Source: Oxyruncus cristatus (taxonomy: Eukaryota > Chordata > Aves > Passeriformes > Cotingidae). From it: DNA of 64,000 nucleotides. Under the pieces are notes generated by a model that saw only the letters and a program-made list of their open reading frames with translations, had not been told where the DNA came from and did not search any database. How positions within the stretch are numbered: position 1 is the stretch's first letter; the number at the start of each line of letters is the position of its first letter. Positions 1 through 9,731 of the stretch are shown in pieces. The stretch is taken from NCBI GenBank assembly GCA_013399855.1, contig VXAY01000126.1, forward strand, positions 341,498 to 405,497, written 5' to 3'. The position numbers and the translations under genes were made by a program.

Positions 1-1403
1 CCTGAGCTATGGGGTTTCCTGTTCCCTTTCCAAACTACAGCTATCTGATCTTATGTGTGCCATATCATAAGACCCGATGAAGGGGCATGTTGCCATTGCT
101 CCTTCGAAAAAGAGAAACAAAGACAGAAAATACACATGCTCCCTTCTTTTGAAGGCTTTCAATGATCAATTCAGAGTCTAACTTGAGATTTACAAAGATC
201 TAGCTAATGGGAAAAACTGGCACCAGGGACTTTAATGGAATTTGAATAAGTCAATATGTTTGTCTTTAGATTTATACACTTCCCCTTGACACCTAACCTT
301 AATCTACACAAGTTAGAACATTTTAATCAAATTGTATTTTCAATTGGCAAGTATTTACTGGTTTTACATACAGGTCTACCGGCTGAAATAATTTCAAAAT
401 AAAGCAAATACCATGTTGTAATACATTTTACAAATGATTACATAAACCACACATAAACACAAATAGGATTTTTGAAAATATATTCCTTGGATGTCAACTT
501 AGGGACATTTAGAGTCAAATTGGAGAGATTAACAGGATTTTTTTTTGTTTTCTCCAAATGTTCATTGTATTGAAAATGGACAGTAGAACATATAAGCCTT
601 GTAGGTGGGTAAAGTGTCAAAAGAGAATGTGTAGCTGTCTCTGGTTAATTTTCATCTCTGAGCTCTTTCAGACATCCCATGCTTTCTTGGGCAATCTTCT
701 GCAAACCTGAACCTGGACCTTCTCCTTTGTTTCCTCGTTTCCCATGTGCTGGTGAGAATCCAGTGAATACACATCTGTGCAATGCTAAACCTGTCAATCA
801 ATGGTTGGTGAGTAACAGTTGCTCTTTTGCTATCCAGAGACATTGGATGGCAAGCATTAAATCTCTCCCATCTTAATCTGTGAAGCAGTAGATTATACAC
901 TCTATTCCCTGTTCTTACAAATCCCCAAAACATTTGCAATTCAACAGCCAAAGCCTTAGATATGTATATAAATGAAGCTTATTAGTCATAGGTGCTTACA
1001 ACATTGTCTTTGTTTTCCAAGGGAAAGAAAGCAGTTTACTAGATACTTAGCATAAATTAACATTATAACTTTGTGAAATTTTGTTTTGAAATTCCTCATA
1101 GTTTATTTGCTGAAGTTACCCAAAGGCAACTGAAACTTGATAATACTTTTACCTCCACACATTTCAGTTTTGGCATCACAAATTTCTTTTCATCAACCCT
1201 TGCTCCTAATTTTGAAAAATTAACCATTAAAATCTGAGAATGACACTGAACACGGATTGACATTTGCATAAGTATACCTAAAAAGTGTGAAACTGTGTTT
1301 CTGTACCTTTGGTGGATAAAACTAAAGAGGATGTAAGTTCAGGCAGTTAACTGAATACAGTATCAAGGTAACTCAGCTATATAGTTAAAAATATATTATC
1401 ATA
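1..1403. other. AT-rich non-coding sequence
   Basis: No gene, RNA or repeat recognised. Reading frames on both strands around 650-950 overlap each other and show no family motif, so they look like chance frames. Confidence 0.6.
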
Positions 1404-2300
1404 TCATGGCCAGGCTTCGCAAATGAAGATTAGGGAAGGACTCTACCCACGCTTGCGACAAGCTCGTTGATGGCTAAGAAGGCCAATGCGAGATAGACAA
1501 GTCCGGTTGCAAAGGGCACAGCGGAAAGTCTCCTTGGGTGGTACTGGCAAGACTCGGTTCTTTCTGCGTTGTCTTTCCTCCTCAGAAATGATTCTGCGAG
1601 TGATCTCAAAGGAGGCAGCAGCATTAGAGACGGTGCGTCTCCACGCCTCCCGGTTGGAGGCCAGAGTAGACCAATGATGGTGGTCGATATGGCCGAGGCT
1701 GAGATGTTGTTTCAGGCAGTCCTTGTATCTCCTCTTGGGGGCTCCTCTCTTGCGGCAGCCAGCGGCGAGTTCGCCATAAAGCACAGTCTTGGGGAGGCGG
1801 TCGTCCTCCATCCTGGAGACGAGCCCTGCCCAACGCAGCTGTGATCTCAGCAGCATGGCCTCAATACTCGTGACCGCAGCCTGTTCCAGAACAGATGCAT
1901 TAGTCACTTTGTCAGTCCAGTGGATGTTTAGGATTGTACAGAGGCAACACTCATGGAAGCGTTCTAGGAGTCGAAAGTGGTGGCGGTAAATGACCCATGA
2001 TTCAGACTCGTATAAAAGAGTAGACAAAACAACGGCTCTGTAAACACTAATCTTTGTACATTTCTTCAGGTGTTTATTACAACAAACTCTTTTACAGAGT
2101 TTTCCAAAAGCTCTCTATGCCTTCGCTAACCTGTTGTCTATCTCTTTGTCAATTTTACCATCTGAGGAGATGATGCTTCCCAAGTAATAAAACTGCTGGA
2201 CTGACTTGAGCTCTGATTCGCCAGTGATGATATGGGGATGATGAAAGACTTCCTGAGGTGCAGGTTGGTAGAAAACTTCTGTCTTCTTCAAGCTGTGATC
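1404..2300 (-). mobile_element. RTE-like non-LTR retrotransposon, 5'-truncated
   Basis: This is a LINE fragment reading right to left. The coding part fills almost the whole copy. Recognisable homology begins near 2298 with a SLKKTEV(F/L)YQ block, which lies just downstream of the polymerase catalytic region in this type of element. It ends after the stop codon with a very short 3' UTR and a degenerate CAT/ATG tail at about 1398-1407. Short 3' UTRs and simple-repeat tails are typical of RTE-clade elements. The catalytic YxDD box and the endonuclease are missing, so the copy is dead on arrival by 5' truncation. Base composition is clearly more GC-rich than the flanks. The family could be AviRTE, known from patchy bird lineages, or a related LINE. 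That assignment is from pattern recognition only. Confidence 0.8.
1443..2300 (-). pseudogene. RTE-like reverse transcriptase, C-terminal third, one in-frame stop
   Basis: This is the C-terminal part of the element's single polyprotein. Read from 2300 downward, the frame runs through SLKKTEV, FYYLGSIISSDGKIDKEIDN and then a TAG stop at 2115-2117. The same frame then continues without shift to the natural TAG at 1443-1445. The later part carries STLLYESESW, the RWAGLVSRMEDDRLPK block and a cysteine/histidine knuckle near the end (C-x2-C, then H-x3-C about 12 residues later, within RCALCNRTCLSRIGLLSHQR). These blocks mark the thumb and tail of LINE polymerases of this type. Nearly 290 codons with one stop and no frameshift is unusually good preservation for neutral DNA, so the insertion may be fairly young. 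The longest uninterrupted piece (194 residues, 1443-2027) is only a remnant and should not be taken as a host gene. Confidence 0.8.
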
Positions 2301-5300
2301 TAACAAAGATCAATTAATTGTACAGCCGTATTGGTTCTCAGGACAACTGAAAGGACAATCTTTCACAGAGAGATTTTGAGATAAGATTTAGACCATTTGT
2401 AGTAGCAAAACTGAAGACCTTGTGTTAGGGTACTCAGTACTCAGTGGCAGTGTATACAAAATAGGATTGAGATGACATAGTTGTGTGAGCAAAGATCATT
2501 CATTCATGTTAATACAGTTTTATACTAATTTGGTTTTGGCACATTTTATATATCTTCTCCAAACAAATTCAGTAGAAAATAGAGATATTTAAATGTAAAA
2601 TATAAATGTTTTAACAGAAGAAAAATAACTTCATATTTTTAACTCCACATTCAGTCGATACCGGATTGCTCACTTTGCATCAGTTTCATTTTTCATGAAC
2701 AAATGGAATACTCAGTTTATTGATTTTACAGTTGTAAAAGAAAAACTGTCTGTTCTCTGTGGAAAGATACAAGTGATGGCAAATGTCAAGAATTTTAGAG
2801 ATTTGGTTTGGATCATGTTACATTTGTCTGATGAGAAAACTACTTCAGAGACTGGGTAAGAGTTAATATGAGACAAGTCTCATTTATACTGTAATAATAT
2901 TCTCAATAACTTATAGCACCATAAATACTTTGAAACAGGGATGAATTTCCATTAGGAAAAAAAAAAGATCTTTGCCTACACAGAGGAGGATAAATGTCAA
3001 TCTCCTCTCTTTAGCTGGCCCTGAGGCTCTGAAACTGAAAGCAAACAGCTCCAAGCTCTTTCTCTGGCTTTTCAGCTTGCCTTAATCCCAATATATATCT
3101 GAAGAGCTTGACTCACAAGTTTTAGACATTTAAAGTAAGCAATCTGGATAAGCATTTCCACTGAACATGGAGAAGGGAGAGTAAAAAGATGACCAAAACA
3201 CAGCCAAGTTGTAATACTTAGCCAGAGACTGTGATAAAAAGGTCTTCAGTGACTTTTCAGTGCAGCAGCCACAGAAGGACTCCCTGCAACGTGTGTCAAA
3301 CCCAAAGGTAGGATGAAGAATAGAACAAAACATACTGACTTCTCCCTCCTCTAAAAGATGGAGCTGAAGGGAGATCTAAGATGTCTTACACTGTCTGGTC
3401 AAAAAGTAGGCAGACAGAACACAGCTGATAATAATTAGTAGAAAGAAATCTGCACATCTTTCAGATGTTCACAGAAACGCTCCTGGAGGTCCAAGGAAGG
3501 ATTGTTATGACCAGGATGCAAAGATGATCAGGAAAACAAAGTTAAATAGAAAAGGATATGAAGTTGATATTCTTCTATTATTTTCAAATTTAATGGTAAA
3601 TTAAAGTATCATAGATTAAGGCATTTTCTTTCTGTGGTATATAGTGGTTGAACGTGAATTCAGTTATGTTCATTGACATTGCAGCTCAAGTTGACCCCTT
3701 TTATATTTCTTGCATGTCCCAAAGATGGTGTGCCCGTCTCAGGAGTGGTATGGATGCACCTGAGATCTCTTTGCCCATCCTAGTCACAGTTATAGAAGTG
3801 GAAAAGTACACCGGACAAGGACACCGACTGAATGTAAGCCAATGTGGGTCTAAATGTAGTTTAACTTTTATCTTGGTGTGGTATCCATGCCATCTGTAGC
3901 AGAAGAGCTTTTAATAGCTTACCAGTGCCATTGTGTCTAGAATTTCCTAGGAAAAACTAACTTGACTGACCCAATGTTTATGTCTAAATCCACCCTTTAC
4001 TGTCACACAGAGCCCTTAAATTTTCCATAGTCTGTCCTGAATCAAGTACAATTCTTTTCTCATCCTTGTTGTTTGAAAAGTAACTTCACAGCACTTGTGA
4101 TTAGAACCTTATATAAGTATTTTAGCTTTCACTCTCCTTTTTATGTATGAATATATGCATTTATTTATTCTAAATAACCCTTTGCCAGGTTTCTATTTTT
4201 CCCATAGGATGGATTCTTCGTTATCCATGTAATTCCAATAGCCCTTTTTATTTCCATTCTAGTTTAAGATAATTTCTGTGAATACAAATCTCTAGAACTA
4301 TGTAAAATATTGTACCCTAGCTTATACTGATGCCTTGTACAACATAGGAGGGAGAAGCACTTCCTCGTATTCAGTGAAAATGATAAGAGACTGGACTTGT
4401 TTTTTCCTCTTTCTACTGTCATGTCACCCTGGCAAGCTCTCTGTCATCCTTTGGTTGGCTATTTTATCCTGTTTCGTATTGCTTCTCTTTTGTCTCTAGC
4501 TGACAAACATCCACGTTTTAGAAAATGCTTTTGTCAGGAGTTACTTGTGTCCTTTGTACGATGCAAATCCATTGCCGCTACTCTAACTTAGAGGTGTTAG
4601 AGGTCATGCTTTCTGTATAGATAGTCAGCAGTATCTTCATTTGACAGTCAGCTAGAATCTCACACACCTTGTTCTCTCACTAATGACAACACTGTGCAGG
4701 ATCAGTCCGTAAGGCTGATGGGTAAGCAATGTCACTGATGAAGTTGTCATCTTGGGGACTTCCTTTTCAGTGTATGCACACTTTAGCTTTCCGCTTAGTT
4801 TTTGCCTTGTCTGTCTTCCTGTTCATATATTAACACCCTTCCTGTGCTCCTTAAACAATAATTTCCTGTGTGGTAAAGTACTGAATGATTTACCATAATC
4901 TGTACTCTTAGAAACATGAAATTTACTCTCATCTTACAAGAAAGTTATCTTGTTGAATGGATATTGTGCCAGAGTAACCGAATATGCACCTCTGATAAAG
5001 AAAACTACATTACAATTTTGCTCTCTTTTCATTGTCCTCCACAGCTTGTTGTTCTTGACTTTGAAAATCTGTGCAAAGAGCTCCTGTAGGAGTGACCACA
5101 CTGATGGGAATGCAGCCACCTAGATCACTTTACCAATTCTTTCCCCAAAAACTTTCTCTAATTAGATATACTATCTCCAATCAGAGGGCAGGTTCTCTCA
5201 TCTTCGCACCACATATTCCCAAACTCATAAAGTCACTAAAATTGTCTGCTACTGAACTTACATTTTCATGTGTAATTATTTTAGTGTTTTAGCTGGTCCC

Positions 5301-6049
5301 TTTTTCCCTCTCTCTCCTACTTCATTTCTTTCACCACAGTCCACAGCCCGAACTCTACTGTTACTTTGAATATGGTAATGGAATTACCATTCCTACTTTT
5401 ATTCCTGATTAAGTACCCTGGTATTACCCTCATAATCTTCATTTCTACTAAAAACTAAAGTATTAATTTAGTATATAAGACATCTCCTTATTCACTTTTA
5501 ATCATTCTTCTCTTCTCAGTCTGTCTTTTTTAACTTGTTCCTCTCTTTTGTAGCTGATGAATACATAATTTACATTTGTTTTTAATTTTCTTCCAAAGTA
5601 AAGCTTAGTTAGACTAACCAATTTTTTTTCTTTCTTTCTTTTTTCCTAACCTACAAAATAGAGCCCTCTTAGCTTAGTGCACTCCCTTCATGCTCCAGTT
5701 CTGTTTGTCCTGTTAACATCCTGTCTGATGTTTTTATTAACTTAAGTAGATAGGTAGCCCATTCCTAGCAATCTTTTTCTCCTTGCTTGTATGTCTGTCT
5801 CTGGGTAGCAATGGCACTTGGAATTCTGATTTTACTCAAAACCATAAGCTGTTCTTCCTAGTAAATCTCACCACTTTATACCCAATTTCTCAACATTTCT
5901 TCCTGTAAACTGTAAATCTGGTTTTGTATGTCATATATAATCCTAAGTTATTTGATTTAGTCACTTCAGTCCTGTGTTATCTTCTACAAACAGGTCTTTT
6001 ATAAGGTACTTGCTTTCCAAAATAAAATTCAGTATGAAATCCTGTTAGC
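2301..6049. other. AT-rich non-coding sequence
   Basis: No recognisable gene, RNA or interspersed repeat. Short frames of 60-85 codons occur on both strands at the density expected by chance in AT-rich DNA. Confidence 0.55.
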
Positions 6050-6053
6050 TTAT

Positions 6054-6351
6054 TGTGGTGGGTTAACTCCAGCCAGCAGCTAAGCATCCACCCACTCACC
6101 GTTATATACTATCGAATATCCCTTTGTCCATTTTGTGTCAGCTGTGCTGATGGTGTCCCCTCCCAGAGTCTTGCTCATCTCTTGCCCTACTCACCAGTGC
6201 AGAGCAGGAAAAACAAAACTTTGATGCTGTGCAAGCCCTGCTCATCAATAGGCAAAACATTAGTGTGTTACCAACATTGGTTTGGACACAAGGCCGAAAC
6301 AGCATCATATGGCTGTTGTGAAAAATATCAAGTCTATCCCAGTTAGAACCA
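6054..6351 (-). mobile_element. Solo LTR of an avian endogenous retrovirus, internally deleted
   Basis: On the plus strand the element starts TGTGGTGGGTTAACTCCAGC and ends CCCAGTTAGAACCA. These are the reverse complements of the U5 and U3 ends of a common avian ERV LTR, so it reads on the minus strand. It is bounded by TG...CA and by a perfect 4-bp direct repeat TTAT (6050-6053 and 6352-6355), consistent with a target-site duplication. At about 298 bp it is shorter than expected. The U3 part (GAATATCCCTTTGTCC and neighbours) joins almost directly to the last ~40 bp of U5, so the TATA-box/R part seems to be lost. No internal retroviral genes adjoin. The 4-bp duplication alone could arise by chance. 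The matching termini make the call reasonable. Confidence 0.65.
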
Positions 6352-6355
6352 TTAT

Positions 6356-7395
6356 ATTCATTAACAGAGAAATCAATCAGCTGTCACATTCTAAATTTGT
6401 GATCGTAGCATGTTCATGGGTTTTTTTAGAATTTCCAATAAACCAGATCTGTCCATTATGTGATACTCATGACTTCTGGTTTTGTAAGTTACATGTTCTG
6501 TATGGATAATGAAGAAGCAAACAAACAATTAAAACCCTAAATGCCCCAAATCCTAAGGCAGATGTTAAAAATTAATGTCTAGAGAGTTTTTAATATATCC
6601 GTTTTCAAACTCATCTCATGTTGTAGGTCCTTGAATTTTAGACATATAACATTGCACATGGGGTTAATTTAACTCTCTGTCATTGCACACTTAATTTTTT
6701 TTTAAGGAAATGTCATGGAGCAATCTGTACAAGACTGTTCTATTGGATAGCAGCTCTTCCTTTTGATTCTTCAACTATAGCAGGTACTGTAGTGTTGGAC
6801 ATAACTATGATCATGGTGACTGCTGCTCTTCCCCTGTCACATGCCATGAAGAATGTGCTTTGCAACCTTATGCTAAGAGTAAAAAGGATCTTTACCATCT
6901 TCCATTCCCTTGGAAGAATATTTAAGTATTAGACCAACAAGTTGCCAGTATTATTCTGGTAGTAAAAAGAATAAGGAGGATACTTACATATAATGACAAA
7001 CTTGGCAGTAACAACTATGTTAAGAAATGTAACTCTTCACAGCTAAGAAGGACAGAGCAAGTCACTCATTTTGCATCATAATTTAAAATTCATTTGTTCG
7101 TTTGTTTTATATTACTGTAACTTTCATAAAAGTTTCCTCTGCGTTAGAAGTTTTTATCTTATTTCGGTTTGTGATATATTCTGTTGTCCTTCTTTTCAAG
7201 GACATTACACATATCTTGAAGGCTAAGGTTATCTGTGTCATCTGGATGATCAGAATTATCAGTAAATTTCTGTGTTTCCCTACTCTTCAGGGCCCTGCAC
7301 ATGCTCCTGAATTGGTAGGATGAAGAAAATTTACTATAGCTTTTCAGACTGAACAATTACTGTAATAGAGATACCTTTGTAATACTGATATTAAT
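6356..7395. other. AT-rich non-coding sequence
   Basis: Nothing recognised. Overlapping short frames on both strands near 7100-7360 lack any family motif. Confidence 0.55.
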
Positions 7396-7683
7396 GAATC
7401 CTAGAATCACTAAGGTTGGAAAAAATCTCCAAGATCATCAAGTCCAACCCTTGACTGAACACTGTATATCTCTAAGTGCCCTGTCCAGTTATTTCTTGAA
7501 CTCTTCCAGGGATGGTGACTCCACCACCTCCCTGGGCAGCCCGTTCCAGTGTTTGACAACCCTTTTCACTGAAGAAATTCTTTGCAATGTCTAACCCGAA
7601 CCTCCCCTGGCACAGCTTGAGGCCTTTTCCTCTTGTCCTGTCGCTGGTTTCTTGGGGGAAGAGGCCAACCCCCAACTGGGGAC
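7396..7683 (-). mobile_element. CR1 LINE fragment, 3' end
   Basis: The plus strand reads as the reverse complement of a CR1 3' end: GAATCACTAAGGTTGGAAAA, then CATCAAGTCCAACC, the conserved CTCCCTGGGCAGCCCGTTCC block, and CACAGCTTGAGGCC followed by TTTTCCTCTTGTCCTGTCGC. Similarity stops after AACCCCCAACTGGGG, which marks the 5' truncation. The copy covers the end of ORF2 and the 3' UTR, so the 80- and 66-codon frames here are by-products. It is moderately diverged. Confidence 0.92.
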
Positions 7684-9354
7684 CTTTGTGTACATAATCA
7701 TGGAATTCTGTCATTATTTGTAAAGTTGTAATTCTTAGGCATTTTTTAAGGTCTCACTGAACATAAGGTGGAAATTTTCCAGATCTTTCTGGCATCCTTC
7801 TTTCTCCATCACAAGCACTCACACATGCACACAGACTTACTTATGTTTCATATATCCTCAGCAGCACTAAACCCAAGTTGCAGTGATGCAAATAATGTTT
7901 TGTTTAGCTGTTCCTGTAGCAGAAATAATGCTGAAGAAGAGACATGGAGTTCAAAACAGGAAATGCAGATGGTGCAAAGGCAAATGTTGCAATGCTGTTC
8001 ATACACTTGTGAGAAACAAGAAAATATCAATCTTAAGACATCTGATAGCGGGAGTTCTGTGTTCTGTTGTCCTTAACGGCACAGAATCTTAATGGCATTT
8101 GTGTCCTTGATCACATTTATCTTACTCCAACTCACCCCACTCGTTTCAACAAGACTGCTTTGGGATTCATTACTGTCCAGTATAAGGAATATTACAATTT
8201 TGCCCTCATTTAATAACCGTTTAGGTGCAAGCATGTAGTCTGAACAATACCTATGATCTCCTTTTCTAAACGCACACCAAGGATGTTTAATTTCACAGTG
8301 ATAATATGAATTTCATTTCAGTTATAATATTAATTTTGGCCATATTAATTTGATAACATCCACTAGCAAACCATTCATGCTGTGGCAGTAGAGGAAAAAT
8401 AAAGACCATGTGATTCAATGAACTATCCATCCCTAATGTGTACCACTGCTTATTTGAATTAGTATTTCATTTACTTACGTTGGCAACATCAGAAACAGAA
8501 TGTGAGTCTAAAAGAAAGAGACTGATGTTCTTTCCTACTGCCACAGAGATGGCAAGTCCTGTCCTGCCACTGATTTTGAAGTAGACCTCTACAATAAACA
8601 TATTATGTGAAAATCAATACTGTATATATGAGAAAAAAGAGCTATTCTGTGTGACAAATTATTATCCTATTGCAAAGCACTTGTCTTAAAATGAAGAAAA
8701 ATAGTTGCTAGGTACTCTCAGTTAATTTCTTTGTAGTGCTCTGGATTTTCTAAGTCATCTTGTGTTTTGTGTTTTGAGGTGGGTTTTTTTAATTCAGTCT
8801 TGTAACTGTAACTTGCCACATCAACTTCATCTTTGAACTTCATGCCAGCACAGTCTGACTTACAGGAACAGTGAAAAGAAGGTATAATCCATCATAGATG
8901 ACAGACATTTGTTTTAAATCAAATTTCTCTAATTTTAGAAGTAAGCCAAAATGTTGAAATAAACAAAACCTGTAATATTCTTGCTTAAAAGTGGTTAAGA
9001 TTCCGCAACGCTACCAATTTTACCATTTTTTTCAGCCTCTGAAATACTGATTTCAAAGAGAGATGAGGCCAGATGACCTTATGTAATTCTCAGTGAGAGA
9101 ATTTATTAAGGTCAAGACAGGTTGAAATATCACACTTGCTCCACAGTCTGTTCAGAAGTAGAATTATGATGATTTAATGTTCTCTGTGCCACTATTTATC
9201 TCTTCAGAGCGCTTAACAATGCAATAAAATCACAGACAACCTGTATGAATAAATAACTCAGCATGTTGCCATGCAGCTTGAAAAGAAATTATAACTCCTT
9301 TAGAGTTTCCTAGCTATGATTTTGTGTTGACGTTCCTTAATATTTTGCTTTTAG
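7684..9354. other. AT-rich non-coding sequence
   Basis: No gene or repeat recognised. Three overlapping frames of 60-102 codons at 7768-8092 on both strands carry no motif and look like chance frames. Confidence 0.5.
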
Positions 9355-9417
9355 GGTAATCCACATGTAAACGAAACAATAAACAAAGAACCTTCTATGC
9401 CACGGGAACATATTAAA
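9355..9417 (+). other. Candidate 63-nt coding exon, unidentified
   Basis: The segment is preceded by a plausible acceptor (TATTTTGCTTTTAG ending at 9354) with branch-point-like TTGAC and CTTAA motifs 15-30 nt upstream. It is followed at once by a consensus donor, GTAAGT at 9418-9423. It is exactly 21 codons in phase 0-0, so it could be skipped without a frameshift. Only one frame is open, beginning GNPHVNETIN and ending PREHIK. Another frame hits TAA at once and the third soon after. The peptide is hydrophilic and I do not recognise it. A pyrimidine-rich tract follows about 55 nt downstream. No second exon of the same gene could be identified in the window. If real, the window lies within large introns of a plus-strand gene. 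It could equally be a chance pairing of splice-like signals. Confidence 0.3.
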
Positions 9418-9472
9418 GTAAGTCTTCAGAGAGTCATGTTCTACTGCTCGAGAAAACAGCCCTGAGTCAGCA

Positions 9473-9512
9473 CTCCCTCCTCTCCTTTCCCCCCATCTCC
9501 CCTCCCTTCTTC
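9473..9512 (+). repeat. Pyrimidine-rich tract
   Basis: Forty bases of almost pure C/T with one A at 9495, including CTTTCCCCCC and TCTCCCCTCCC. Such tracts can bind polypyrimidine-binding splicing factors, or form i-motif-like structure with a G-rich opposite strand. It lies just downstream of the candidate exon at 9355-9417. Any functional link is inference. Confidence 0.6.
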
Positions 9513-9702
9513 ATGCTGGCAGGAAATGAAAACTATTTCAGTAAGTTATAAAAAATGTGTAGAATCCATGTGATCATTTCAGTCTTGCTGTATACCAGCA
9601 ATGAAGCTTATTCATAGCATTACCAGACATTTTTTAAGCTTTCAAAAATTCTCACCTGTCTTCCCCACTTTCAATCTAAGGAGACATTAGAAGGTGCTAG
9701 GC

Positions 9703-9731
9703 TAAATAAATAAATAAAAAAATAAATAAAT
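9703..9731. repeat. (AAAT)n simple repeat
   Basis: Tandem TAAA units with one expanded A run in the middle. Confidence 0.9.

Noticed and set aside
1443..2027. 194-codon frame as a host protein with a zinc-finger tail
   Set aside because: It is the C-terminus of a retrotransposon polymerase. The same frame continues upstream past one stop into further polymerase sequence.
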